Source: CALMFG01 sp963674805
GTDB lineage: Bacteria > Bacillota > Clostridia > Christensenellales > CALMFG01
DNA: 64,000 nt
Direction of reading: 5' to 3'
Assembly: GCA_963674805.2 (NCBI GenBank)
Contig: CAXXNY010000016.1
Location: forward strand, 310,001-374,000
Shown piece by piece: positions 43,478 through 51,468 of the stretch (position 1 is the first letter of the stretch; every line of letters begins with the position of its first letter). Under the pieces are notes generated by a model, which saw nothing but the letters and a program-made list of their open reading frames with translations, was not told where the DNA came from and did not search any database. The translations under genes were made by a program, and so were the position numbers.

Positions 43478-45064
43478 TTAACATGGCAATAAAATCACAA
43501 AACGCGTAAACTCATTTGCTTTTGATTCAACAGTGATTTTTCCTTGATGCTCTTTTATTATCTTATAACAGATTGATAGTCCAAGCCCCGTACCTTCGGC
43601 ACGATTCTTTGTTGTAAAAAATGGATCGAACACCTGTTTTATATTTTCTTTCTGTATCCCAATCCCATTGTCTTCAATTTCAAGCCTTATGTACCGTTGG
43701 TTCTCATTTTTTTCTAATTGACAATTCGCTCGAATAATCTTTCTTTCATTATTTCCTCTGTGTTTTGTATTCAGTGCATCTCTAGCATTATTGATTAAGT
43801 TCATAATCACTTGTTTAATCTGCTGTTCATTACACAATACTTTAGGCAAGTCTGATGATTTTTCACAAATGAGTCTAATATTATCCTGTTTTAAAACCGT
43901 TTCTATTAATGATGTTGTGTGCTTAATCAACTCACAGATATCAACTTTTTCCTTTCCTCTTGCATTACCTCTGGCAAAATCAAGTAAGTCCTTTACAATC
44001 ATTGCAACACGATTTGATTCAGATATTATTTCATCAGCATAGTTTTTCACTTCGTCAGACAGTTTCTCTTCATCCTTTATTAACTGACCATAATTAATAA
44101 TCCCATTAATTGGATTGTTAATTTCATGTGCTACCCCGCTGGCTAATGTACCAATCGATTGAAGTCTCTGATTTTGCTGCATCGTCTGTTCAATCTGTGT
44201 CTTTTCTTCAAGGAGACTTAATCGTTCTGTCACATCATTAAAAATAACAACCGTTCCTAAATATTTCTCGCTTATATCCATTAGCCTTCGAAGCTTAATG
44301 ACAAAGTTTCGGCTGCCATCAGCTGTTAACAATTCTTTTTCAAAAATTGTTTCCTTCTTATTTATCACAAGTTCATACTCGATTTGATCAACAATACTTT
44401 TCAGCTCGTGGCCTGTTTTCACTCTACCATAGTATTTAATCCCTTGTTCATGAATCCCAAGAAAGGTTTCCGCGGCTTTACTATTAAAATTCTCAACATT
44501 GTTATCTTTGTCAAATAAAACAACTGGATCATATATGCTTTCAAATACTGTTAAATATTGATTCTTTTCATTTTCAATCTGTCGATTCTTTTCTTGTAGT
44601 TCTTCCAGCTTTTTTTCTTCAGAAAGATTAGACCATACAACAATAAATCCTAACTCAACAAAATCAAAGTACCTTTTTAGAAATTGTGCCCAATAAATCC
44701 TTTCTTCTTGAGAAAAGTCGCTATCATCAAGAACATCCTGATATGCTTGATGATAATATTTCATGAAACTTAAAAACATTGAAAGCGTTATGCCCCTTGA
44801 TCGGTGCAATCCAGCCTCAACAATTCCAAATTCCGCAATTTCGCTCTTTGAAAAATCAATATCCGGAGTCATTTCAGGAATTTCATCGGTTCTTTCAAGA
44901 ACTTTTATCAGGGAAGTGGATAAGCCTTGAATAGACATCCGCCAAGCCTCTTTTAGTGTAGATGTATATTTTGCATAGTCATTTTTTATAGCGTAATGGA
45001 GAATTTTTTCAATGAGCATTTCTTCACTTTTTTGAATAAAATTAATAAACTTTGTTGTTTTCAT
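43478..45064 (-). CDS. sensor histidine kinase with RsbR-like N-terminal domain
   Basis: 528-residue kinase. The helical N-terminal domain (about 1-160; AEFGIVEAGLHRSRGITLSMFLSFMKYYHQAYQDVL) resembles RsbR/sensory-globin-like helical input domains. A coiled coil, one PAS (FESIYDPVVLFDKDNNVENFN) and a transmitter follow, with His in GVAHEINNPINGIINYG (about residue 313) and GTGLGLSICYKI. The start at 45064 is preferred because AAGGGAAG lies upstream. No linked regulator. Transmitter closely similar to three others in this window. Confidence 0.88.
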   Translation of the reverse strand: MKTTKFINFIQKSEEMLIEKILHYAIKNDYAKYTSTLKEAWRMSIQGLSTSLIKVLERTDEIPEMTPDIDFSKSEIAEFGIVEAGLHRSRGITLSMFLSFMKYYHQAYQDVLDDSDFSQEERIYWAQFLKRYFDFVELGFIVVWSNLSEEKKLEELQEKNRQIENEKNQYLTVFESIYDPVVLFDKDNNVENFNSKAAETFLGIHEQGIKYYGRVKTGHELKSIVDQIEYELVINKKETIFEKELLTADGSRNFVIKLRRLMDISEKYLGTVVIFNDVTERLSLLEEKTQIEQTMQQNQRLQSIGTLASGVAHEINNPINGIINYGQLIKDEEKLSDEVKNYADEIISESNRVAMIVKDLLDFARGNARGKEKVDICELIKHTTSLIETVLKQDNIRLICEKSSDLPKVLCNEQQIKQVIMNLINNARDALNTKHRGNNERKIIRANCQLEKNENQRYIRLEIEDNGIGIQKENIKQVFDPFFTTKNRAEGTGLGLSICYKIIKEHQGKITVESKANEFTRFVILLPC

Positions 45065-45324
45065 AATATCTTCCCTTATCATAATATAGTGCATATAATT
45101 TACAATTTTATTTATATATACGTAAAAGCAAACAAATCAGGCTATAAACAATTTGCTTAATTTTGCGTTTTTTTGCTCTCGTTACAAATTATAAAACGTA
45201 TTGTTATAAGAAGTTTAATAATACCTAAGCTTTTTTCGATGATTCCCAAAAGCGCTAAAATACTGACTTCTGCTAATTAAGACTTAAATATTCAATATAA
45301 TTATGCTTCAAGTATTATTCCCTA

Positions 45325-45873
45325 TTACACAATAACATCAAGTCTGCCTGTGGATGGATCCATCAAATAACCCGTGCATACCACATCTTTAGGAATTAAC
45401 GGATGCTTCTTGATTATGTTTACTGTCTGCTTAACAGATTCTGCCGGATCATGAAACCCTTTTAGCCATTCTTCTAAATGTATATTAAAATATCTAATTA
45501 AATCTAAGTCTTCTTTTCGTATGCCTCGCGATATCATTTTTTGTACCAACGACTTAAGGTCGTTATTTTGCATTCCACAGTCATAATGCCCAACAATATA
45601 TATCTCATTCACTCCGAGTTCATATATACTAATAATTAAACTGCGAATAGCACTTCCAAACGGATGGTTAATAACCCCGCCTGCGTTTTTAATAATTTTT
45701 GCATCTCCATTTTTTAGATTTAAAGCCGCTGGCAATAATTCAATTAGTCTTGTATCCATACACGTGATTACCGCAACCTTTCGCTCTGGATACTTAGTTG
45801 CTTTAAATCTCTCATATTCTTTATTTTTGACAAACTTCTCATTAAACCGAAGCATCTCTTCACGATATGGCAT
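45325..45873 (-). CDS. beta-class carbonic anhydrase
   Basis: 182-residue zinc enzyme interconverting CO2 and bicarbonate. Zinc ligands and the active-site dyad are visible: CMDTR (Cys38, Asp40, Arg42) and GHYDCGM (His96, Cys99). Length fits the short beta-class type. It is downstream of the heliorhodopsin gene but separated by a hairpin terminator, so it is probably a separate unit. Possible role: bicarbonate supply or pH control. Confidence 0.92.
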   Translation of the reverse strand: MPYREEMLRFNEKFVKNKEYERFKATKYPERKVAVITCMDTRLIELLPAALNLKNGDAKIIKNAGGVINHPFGSAIRSLIISIYELGVNEIYIVGHYDCGMQNNDLKSLVQKMISRGIRKEDLDLIRYFNIHLEEWLKGFHDPAESVKQTVNIIKKHPLIPKDVVCTGYLMDPSTGRLDVIV

Positions 45874-45980
45874 TTTGCCCTCCCATAATTTTACACAGAT
45901 TGGGTGTTTTTATATTGTAATTATACACATTATGCTAAATGTTGTTAAGATGAAAATAGTTTATGTATGATTTGTTGGTA

Positions 45981-46006
45981 AATAAAAGAGCCTTGAAATA
46001 AGGCTC
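45981..46006 (-). terminator. terminator after heliorhodopsin gene
   Basis: On the minus strand, stem GAGCCTT/AAGGCTC with a 5-base loop followed by TTTTATT. It closes the glutathione peroxidase-heliorhodopsin unit, 24 bases after the heliorhodopsin stop. Confidence 0.8.
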
Positions 46007-46029
46007 CTTTAGAATTCAGTCTCAATTAT

Positions 46030-46818
46030 TTACGGCTGCATTGCGCCAAAGAGAACCAGCCATGCAAGAATCGATTTTGCTACAAGGCTTAGTATAATAT
46101 ATACCCTCTCGCCATAAATATAGTCTTTCCACTTGCCAACTTTTTTATACTGCAATATCATATTGATTGGAAAGGTATTGAACGCAATAAAATATGTACC
46201 GACAATTGCCCAGACGAACCAAGGAGTCATGTCCAAATTTCCTGTTCCAAACATGTAAAGCAGAATAACAATCCAAGGCGTGATACCTGCAATGGAACCC
46301 CATAAGAACGGCCCCCAATTTGTTTTGCCTTCTTTATTCTTTGAGTTTAGCTGTTCCATCACTAATCCAAAAAGGTTCATTGTTGCGTTAAGCACAAATA
46401 TCAAGAGTAATGACGCGATATCATAGATCCCAAACAGAGTAGAGATTAGAACAATCATCACCGAAGAACTAAGTGCATATTCAAACCAACGGAAACGATT
46501 TATATTTCTTGTTAAGTCGCGGTTATAAGTATCGTTCAGCCGCTTTGGTATTGAAATCAATGCATGCGCCAAGGCAGACAGTAAAAGAAACACTGCAACC
46601 AGTATGCCAAAGGGCAATTGAAAAAGCTCTTTGGATGTTGTTACTAATGATTGTGCTGCGGTATCATATGTAATGTAGAATTGTATAATATTCGGCGAAA
46701 ACTCAGCAATCTTTTGTATTACCGTTGTGGCTAAGAAAATCATAGCAATTCCTTGAACCAGATGTAAGCCACCCATAACCATATTAAACCTTCTAAGTTT
46801 TTTAAATACAGTATCCAT
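46030..46818 (-). CDS. heliorhodopsin
   Basis: 262-residue seven-helix retinal protein of the heliorhodopsin (type 3) family, light sensors of inverted topology that do not pump ions. Family landmarks are visible: N-terminal RRFN and HLVQG (His19), ALAHALI (His85), RWFEYALSSSVMIVLIS with the presumed counterion Glu113, NWGPFLWGSIAGITPWIVI, INMILQYKKVGKWKDYIYGERVYI, and helix 7 LSLVAKSILAWLVLFG with the Schiff-base Lys248. The gene follows a glutathione peroxidase gene by 59 bases with no terminator between them, so both probably share a transcript. No retinal-forming oxygenase gene is in the window. Confidence 0.93.
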   Translation of the reverse strand: MDTVFKKLRRFNMVMGGLHLVQGIAMIFLATTVIQKIAEFSPNIIQFYITYDTAAQSLVTTSKELFQLPFGILVAVFLLLSALAHALISIPKRLNDTYNRDLTRNINRFRWFEYALSSSVMIVLISTLFGIYDIASLLLIFVLNATMNLFGLVMEQLNSKNKEGKTNWGPFLWGSIAGITPWIVILLYMFGTGNLDMTPWFVWAIVGTYFIAFNTFPINMILQYKKVGKWKDYIYGERVYIILSLVAKSILAWLVLFGAMQP

Positions 46819-46877
46819 AATTTATCCTCCTTATGGAATTATTATATTAATTAATATAATAATGATATGCAACTTAA

Positions 46878-47357
46878 TCACAAAGCTTTTATGATATCAC
46901 TTTCTATTCCTTTTGGTTTTTTGATTGAACTGTATCTTTTTAAAACAGCACCTTCCCTACTAATGAGAAACTTTTCAAAATTCCATTTAATATCTTTTGT
47001 ATTATTATCTAAATTATATTCAATCAAATACTGATAAATAGGGTGTCGATTATCCCCATTGACTTCAATTTTTTCAAACATCGGAAAGGATACACCATAA
47101 TTCAACTGGCAAAAGTTCATTATATCGGCATTCTCACCTGGGTCTTGATTGTTAAACTGGTTACATGGAAATCCTATTACCGAAAAACCTTTTGACTTAT
47201 ATTTTTGATAAATTTCTTCCAATCCTTTAAATTGAGGGGTGAAGCCACATTTGCTGGCAGTATTGACGATTAAAAGCACCTTACCTTTGTATGATGATAT
47301 CCGTTCTTTTTCTCCGCTCATATTAACGAGTTCGATATTTGTTTCATATATACCCAT
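46878..47357 (-). CDS. glutathione peroxidase-family thiol peroxidase
   Basis: 159-residue enzyme reducing hydroperoxides, in bacteria usually with thioredoxin. Catalytic Cys37 replaces selenocysteine in VNTASKCGFTPQF; the partner residues lie in GFPCNQFNNQ and IKWNFEKFLIS. The start at 47357 follows GAAGGTG; a GTG three codons earlier overlaps that site. Upstream of heliorhodopsin on the same strand, linking light sensing with oxidative stress. Confidence 0.92.
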   Translation of the reverse strand: MGIYETNIELVNMSGEKERISSYKGKVLLIVNTASKCGFTPQFKGLEEIYQKYKSKGFSVIGFPCNQFNNQDPGENADIMNFCQLNYGVSFPMFEKIEVNGDNRHPIYQYLIEYNLDNNTKDIKWNFEKFLISREGAVLKRYSSIKKPKGIESDIIKAL

Positions 47358-47590
47358 GGGAATCACCTTCTTTTCTATTTATTACTAATTATATCATATC
47401 CTATTCACCATAATCCATTTTGCTTTTAATCTTGTTTCCTTCTGCTATCTCTAATAGCTCAATCATATTTTTAATTTTGGCTTATTGACAATCTCAGCCA
47501 GATAATCTTATGATGAATAAGTAATAGTTAAATTTAAAGATTAATAAAAGCAAAACTGGATTTTATTCGATTGCATTTAAAGGAGTTATC

Positions 47591-48286
47591 ATGAAAAAAG
47601 TGGTGAGGATCTTAACCATTATAATTATAATTCTTGTCTTACTTTTCACAGCATTTTATATCTATACCTTAGACTTTTACAGAGCAGATAGCTTTGCAGT
47701 TGAAACATACGAAGCTCACGGTACTCCGGTTGATGGCGCAAAGAATCTCACAGTATTTTACCCCAATACCGAACAAGCATCATCCGGGCTTATTTTTTAT
47801 CCCGGCGGGAAAGTGGAGGCCAAAGCCTACGCGCCACTACTGAGCGGTTTGGCTCAAAAAGGGATTACCTGTGTGTTAGTGGATATGCCTTTCAATCTTG
47901 CTGTATTTGATATTAACGCGGCATCAAAAATACCCGATCATTTTGATACCATTGACACATGGTATTTATCCGGGCATTCACTGGGCGGTGCAATGGCAAG
48001 TTCCTTTGCTGAAAATCACGTAGATATGGTTGCCGGTCTCATCTTACTGGGTGCTTATCCCATCAATGACGCAAGTCTACCCACCTTTGCGATATATGGT
48101 AGCGAAGATGACGGCCTTGATATGGAACGGATGATTGTGTCGGAGCAACTGGAGATATCGGGCGGTAATCATGCTTACTTTGGAAATTATGGCGAACAAA
48201 AAGGCGACGGCACCGCTTCTATCTCTAGACAAGCGCAACAAGAAATCGCAATAAATGCGATGGTTGAATTTATGCTTGGGCACTAA
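47591..48286 (+). CDS. membrane-anchored alpha/beta hydrolase
   Basis: 231-residue serine hydrolase. An N-terminal membrane helix (residues about 5-27) precedes an alpha/beta fold with oxyanion region IFYPGGKVEAKAYAPLL, nucleophile motif GHSLGG, acid region YGSEDD and His in ISGGNHAYFGNYG. This pattern fits the abhydrolase_5-type family. It is divergent from the peroxidase-heliorhodopsin genes. AAAGGAG precedes the ATG. Substrate unknown. Confidence 0.87.
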   Translation: MKKVVRILTIIIIILVLLFTAFYIYTLDFYRADSFAVETYEAHGTPVDGAKNLTVFYPNTEQASSGLIFYPGGKVEAKAYAPLLSGLAQKGITCVLVDMPFNLAVFDINAASKIPDHFDTIDTWYLSGHSLGGAMASSFAENHVDMVAGLILLGAYPINDASLPTFAIYGSEDDGLDMERMIVSEQLEISGGNHAYFGNYGEQKGDGTASISRQAQQEIAINAMVEFMLGH

Positions 48287-48320
48287 AACTGCCCTTTGCA
48301 TCCAAAATAGCATACTTATT

Positions 48321-49301
48321 CTATTCAGAATTATTGGCTTGTAATAACTCGCCTCTTCGTTTTCTAAATTCTATAATCGGTAGATCACCGGCGATTAGTT
48401 TTTCATCCATTTTAAGTACGGTTTTTTTGGGCAGTTGTGTCACCACAACCCGTTTATCTTGTCTTAAAATCACCTTACTATACAGTCTTCCGACAAAACC
48501 GATGATATGTCTGACCCCCCATACCGGCATAAAGGATTGATAGAAACGCAGGTATATCATCGTGTTTTCCTGATCGATCGGAGCAAAGGCGGCAAACACG
48601 CGTACCTTTTCCGCAATAATATTATGCCAGATATTCGGCATGATAATCTGCAGTGAAAACAGCTCATCTACGTTACCCATTTCACTCGCCGGGAGCGCTG
48701 TATGAACCCCGTCATCATTGACGTTTTTCACATACCACGTCAGCTGATCACCGTCCCACCTGACTTTTGGTCCGTAGACCACAGTTCTTCCATCCCTGCC
48801 GATTGTATTATAGTGAACAAACGGGACATGAACCACGTCCATCTGGTTTTCAATACACCGGGTATAGTGCATCGGCCAATGGTCTTTTATCTGTCCATAA
48901 TAAAACCCGGTTTTCAAGCCCTCGAAAAACGGAATATCCGACTGTATCTTTTCAGCATCGCCCCAAAATACCCATATCAAGCCATATTGCTCTTTAGCGA
49001 CATATGACCGGACCTTATACCGCTCCGGCACAGGAGCCGCCTGACCGTTTGCCGGAATCAGAACAACGCGGCCTTTCGCATCATATTCAAACCCGTGAAA
49101 GGGACACTGCGCATGATTGTGGACAACTTTCCCGGCACTGATTGAAGCCCCTCTGTGACAGCACTTGTCAATTACACACGCGATTTCATTTTTATCTGTC
49201 CGCCATAGCGCCAACTTTTCTCCGAGACGTATTACACCAACGAGACCTTTTTTCGGCACTTCTTTTGCATCTAATATGGCGTACCATTGGTTTCTAATCA
49301 T
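48321..49301 (-). CDS. Rieske non-haem iron oxygenase
   Basis: 326-residue oxygenase subunit. The Rieske [2Fe-2S] ligands are C47-x-H49 and C66-x2-H69 (KCCHRG, QCPFHGFEYD); the mononuclear iron site is in CIENQMDVVHVPFVHYNT (the D/H/H facial triad). The layout resembles PaO/vanillate-demethylase-type oxygenases. It uses O2, so the host is at least aerotolerant or micro-oxic. The flavin reductase gene lies 61 bases upstream on the same strand and is a likely electron donor. Substrate unknown. Confidence 0.9.
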   Translation of the reverse strand: MIRNQWYAILDAKEVPKKGLVGVIRLGEKLALWRTDKNEIACVIDKCCHRGASISAGKVVHNHAQCPFHGFEYDAKGRVVLIPANGQAAPVPERYKVRSYVAKEQYGLIWVFWGDAEKIQSDIPFFEGLKTGFYYGQIKDHWPMHYTRCIENQMDVVHVPFVHYNTIGRDGRTVVYGPKVRWDGDQLTWYVKNVNDDGVHTALPASEMGNVDELFSLQIIMPNIWHNIIAEKVRVFAAFAPIDQENTMIYLRFYQSFMPVWGVRHIIGFVGRLYSKVILRQDKRVVVTQLPKKTVLKMDEKLIAGDLPIIEFRKRRGELLQANNSE

Positions 49302-49362
49302 ATTAACACCCGATGCACTTATCCTTACCTAATCTGTTGTTACTTACTGCGATTAACAGTAC

Positions 49363-50289
49363 CTATTTAACTGCCTTTTCTTTAGCGCGTTTATCGTTAA
49401 TGATATCCATCTCTTTGGCCGTGATTAATACACAGTCATTTTCTTTTGCCCACACAACACAGGCTCTAAGTATGGTGTTCAAAAACACTCGCGGCACTTT
49501 CAGCAGTTTCTTACAAGCATCTTCTGTGAACTTTACGGTATCATCAATCCGGTCAGCGGCATACATCACTGCGTTGAGTTCCATACCTTTCCCTTTGGGG
49601 ATGTTAAAGAAGATCGGTCTCCTAAATGCTGTCATCCAGAACCGAATATTATCCCGATATCCATAGTCCACCGGAACACGCGGAAAAGCGAACGATTTTA
49701 CGCCATTGATAATCGCCCGCTTATATCTTGGCCTCATCAGTATTTTATCAATTTTCAATATAAAATGTGCGCCAAACTCCGATGTGATTCCATTAAAATC
49801 ATGATATGGCGGTTTATACAACGCTTTAACCTCATCTTTTTCAGCATGGTCCAATGCTTTTAACCATGTGCATTCGAAGACCTGATAGGCTTCAGCCACG
49901 ACTTTAGGACGTGTCTGCTTACTTTCGGCCTGCATCTGCCCGTCTATCAGCGTAAATGTGCACTTGCCCATTTTTTCTTCAGTTGTTTCGCCAGGAAATC
50001 CTAGCCGGACGGCCTCTTTTAAGTATTTGCGTTTGTCCGTGATGAAATTGATTGAGCATTTACCCGTCTTTAAAAGATTAGTCGCAGTGTTTGAACTATT
50101 CCGACATTCCAGCAGCATTGTATACGAATCTTTTCCTGCAATATAATATGGAAAGCACAGTGAGTATGCGCCTAAATTTGTAAGCCCTGTCTTTTCGTCA
50201 AGCGTTCCAACGAGAACGGTTGGCATAGGGAAAAAGGCAGATGTTTGATAGAAATTATCTACTATTCGGATATCTTCAAACGGTGTCAT
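49363..50289 (-). CDS. flavin reductase-like protein with PCP_red-like tail
   Basis: 308-residue protein. Residues about 10-190 form a flavin reductase-like FMN split barrel (FFPMPTVLVGTLDEKTGLTN, NTATNLLKTGKCSINFI). The last 60 residues (VKFTEDACKKLLKVPRVF and LNTILRACVVWAKENDCVLI) match the short helical PCP_red domain found at the end of protochlorophyllide and chlorophyllide reductase subunits. Likely supplies electrons to the adjacent Rieske oxygenase. The fusion is unusual; no chlorophyll genes are visible. Confidence 0.78.
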   Translation of the reverse strand: MTPFEDIRIVDNFYQTSAFFPMPTVLVGTLDEKTGLTNLGAYSLCFPYYIAGKDSYTMLLECRNSSNTATNLLKTGKCSINFITDKRKYLKEAVRLGFPGETTEEKMGKCTFTLIDGQMQAESKQTRPKVVAEAYQVFECTWLKALDHAEKDEVKALYKPPYHDFNGITSEFGAHFILKIDKILMRPRYKRAIINGVKSFAFPRVPVDYGYRDNIRFWMTAFRRPIFFNIPKGKGMELNAVMYAADRIDDTVKFTEDACKKLLKVPRVFLNTILRACVVWAKENDCVLITAKEMDIINDKRAKEKAVK

Positions 50290-50391
50290 GAATTTCTCCT
50301 TGATATGATGTATCTGTATTCTTAATTATATGATTTATTTAATTTTGCTGCAATAAATTCATATTATTTATCTCATTTAGCCATTTTCAAT

Positions 50392-50425
50392 AAAAAACCC
50401 CCAACGATTGACCAATTGTCGGAGG
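50392..50425 (-). terminator. terminator after the TspO-like gene
   Basis: On the minus strand, a stem CCTCCGACAATT/AATCGTTGGGGG with small mismatches is followed by a six-T run; it lies 28 bases beyond the TspO-like stop. Confidence 0.75.
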
Positions 50426-50452
50426 CTTTATGTATCTGTTTATCCCTAATAG

Positions 50453-51235
50453 TTAATTCGCATTTTTCCGTTTAACCGCCGTGGCTATAAGCGTAGCCGC
50501 TAGTACCAACAGTGACACTATCGTTGTTCCAATGACCAAGGGATAGTTCATATTAAACATAGACGGCAAAACGTGTTTATAAAGTATTCCCGCAAAGGCC
50601 CAAATTAAAACCAACCCATACAGTATATCCTTATTCTTGGTAGTGACAATCACTCCAATTATTGTACCTACTAAAATTACTATGGCTGTCCAAAGCGCCT
50701 CGGATAAACCGAATCCATCCCAGCCAAATCTGACTAACAATGTGACTGTATTTGCGATTGTTGCCACGGTTATCCACCCGAAATATATGCTGAAAGGTCC
50801 AGCAACAAAGAGCTTTTCTCGCGTTGTTAACGCCTGACTTCGAATCCGCTGATATGTCAGAATTAGGCTAATTAAAATAACAACCATCAGCACCCACGAT
50901 GCCGGAATCACACGATAATGCCACGAGAATATCCAAGCCGCATTTGCAATGGATGATATCACAAACAGACTACCGATTCGGCTAGCCGCTTTAAATCCGT
51001 CCTTCTTTCCGAAAGCGCCAAACTGATATAAGACAAATATAAAAAGCCAAGTATATATGACGCTCCATATCGAAAAAGTTATACCCGCAGGTGCGAAAAG
51101 GTTAGGATAAGAATCCGAGACCTGTCCCGGCTCAATACCATTAAGCGGTAATATGACGGATAACACATTAACAAAAACCATAGCTAGAAATGCTGCTGCA
51201 TTTAATATACGTAATGTTTTAAATCTCGTACTCAT
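50453..51235 (-). CDS. TspO/MBR-related tryptophan-rich membrane protein
   Basis: 260-residue integral membrane protein with seven or eight hydrophobic helices. LFAPAGITFSIWSVIYTWLF is the TspO/MBR signature; NAAWIFSWHY and YFGWITVATIANT are also typical. TspO proteins bind tetrapyrroles and respond to oxygen, light or stress in several bacteria. It is longer than classic TspO (about 160 aa), as in the extended bacterial subgroup. Its own terminator shows it is a separate unit from the flavin reductase gene. Confidence 0.78.
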   Translation of the reverse strand: MSTRFKTLRILNAAAFLAMVFVNVLSVILPLNGIEPGQVSDSYPNLFAPAGITFSIWSVIYTWLFIFVLYQFGAFGKKDGFKAASRIGSLFVISSIANAAWIFSWHYRVIPASWVLMVVILISLILTYQRIRSQALTTREKLFVAGPFSIYFGWITVATIANTVTLLVRFGWDGFGLSEALWTAIVILVGTIIGVIVTTKNKDILYGLVLIWAFAGILYKHVLPSMFNMNYPLVIGTTIVSLLVLAATLIATAVKRKNAN

Positions 51236-51351
51236 AAAAGCCTCCTTTTTAATTTATTTTATCTATTGTAAATACGTTTTTCTGTGATTTTCTCACGTAA
51301 TCAATACTATTTCTAACTAAAAAACTATACCATGAATTCTTTTTTGTGATA

Positions 51352-51360
51352 TGGTATAAT
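51352..51360 (+). promoter_or_regulatory. extended -10 promoter for the SBP-type kinase
   Basis: TGGTATAAT is a perfect extended -10 element, 109 bases upstream of the kinase start. No strong -35 is seen, as usual for extended -10 promoters. Confidence 0.55.
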
Positions 51361-51468
51361 TAATTGTTAGATACTCTAGTGAAACAACTGGTTTCCTTTT
51401 TTTATTCAAGAGTAACCTTATAATACTTGAAATATATTTTATCACAAGAGGGCATATCGGTTATTTGT

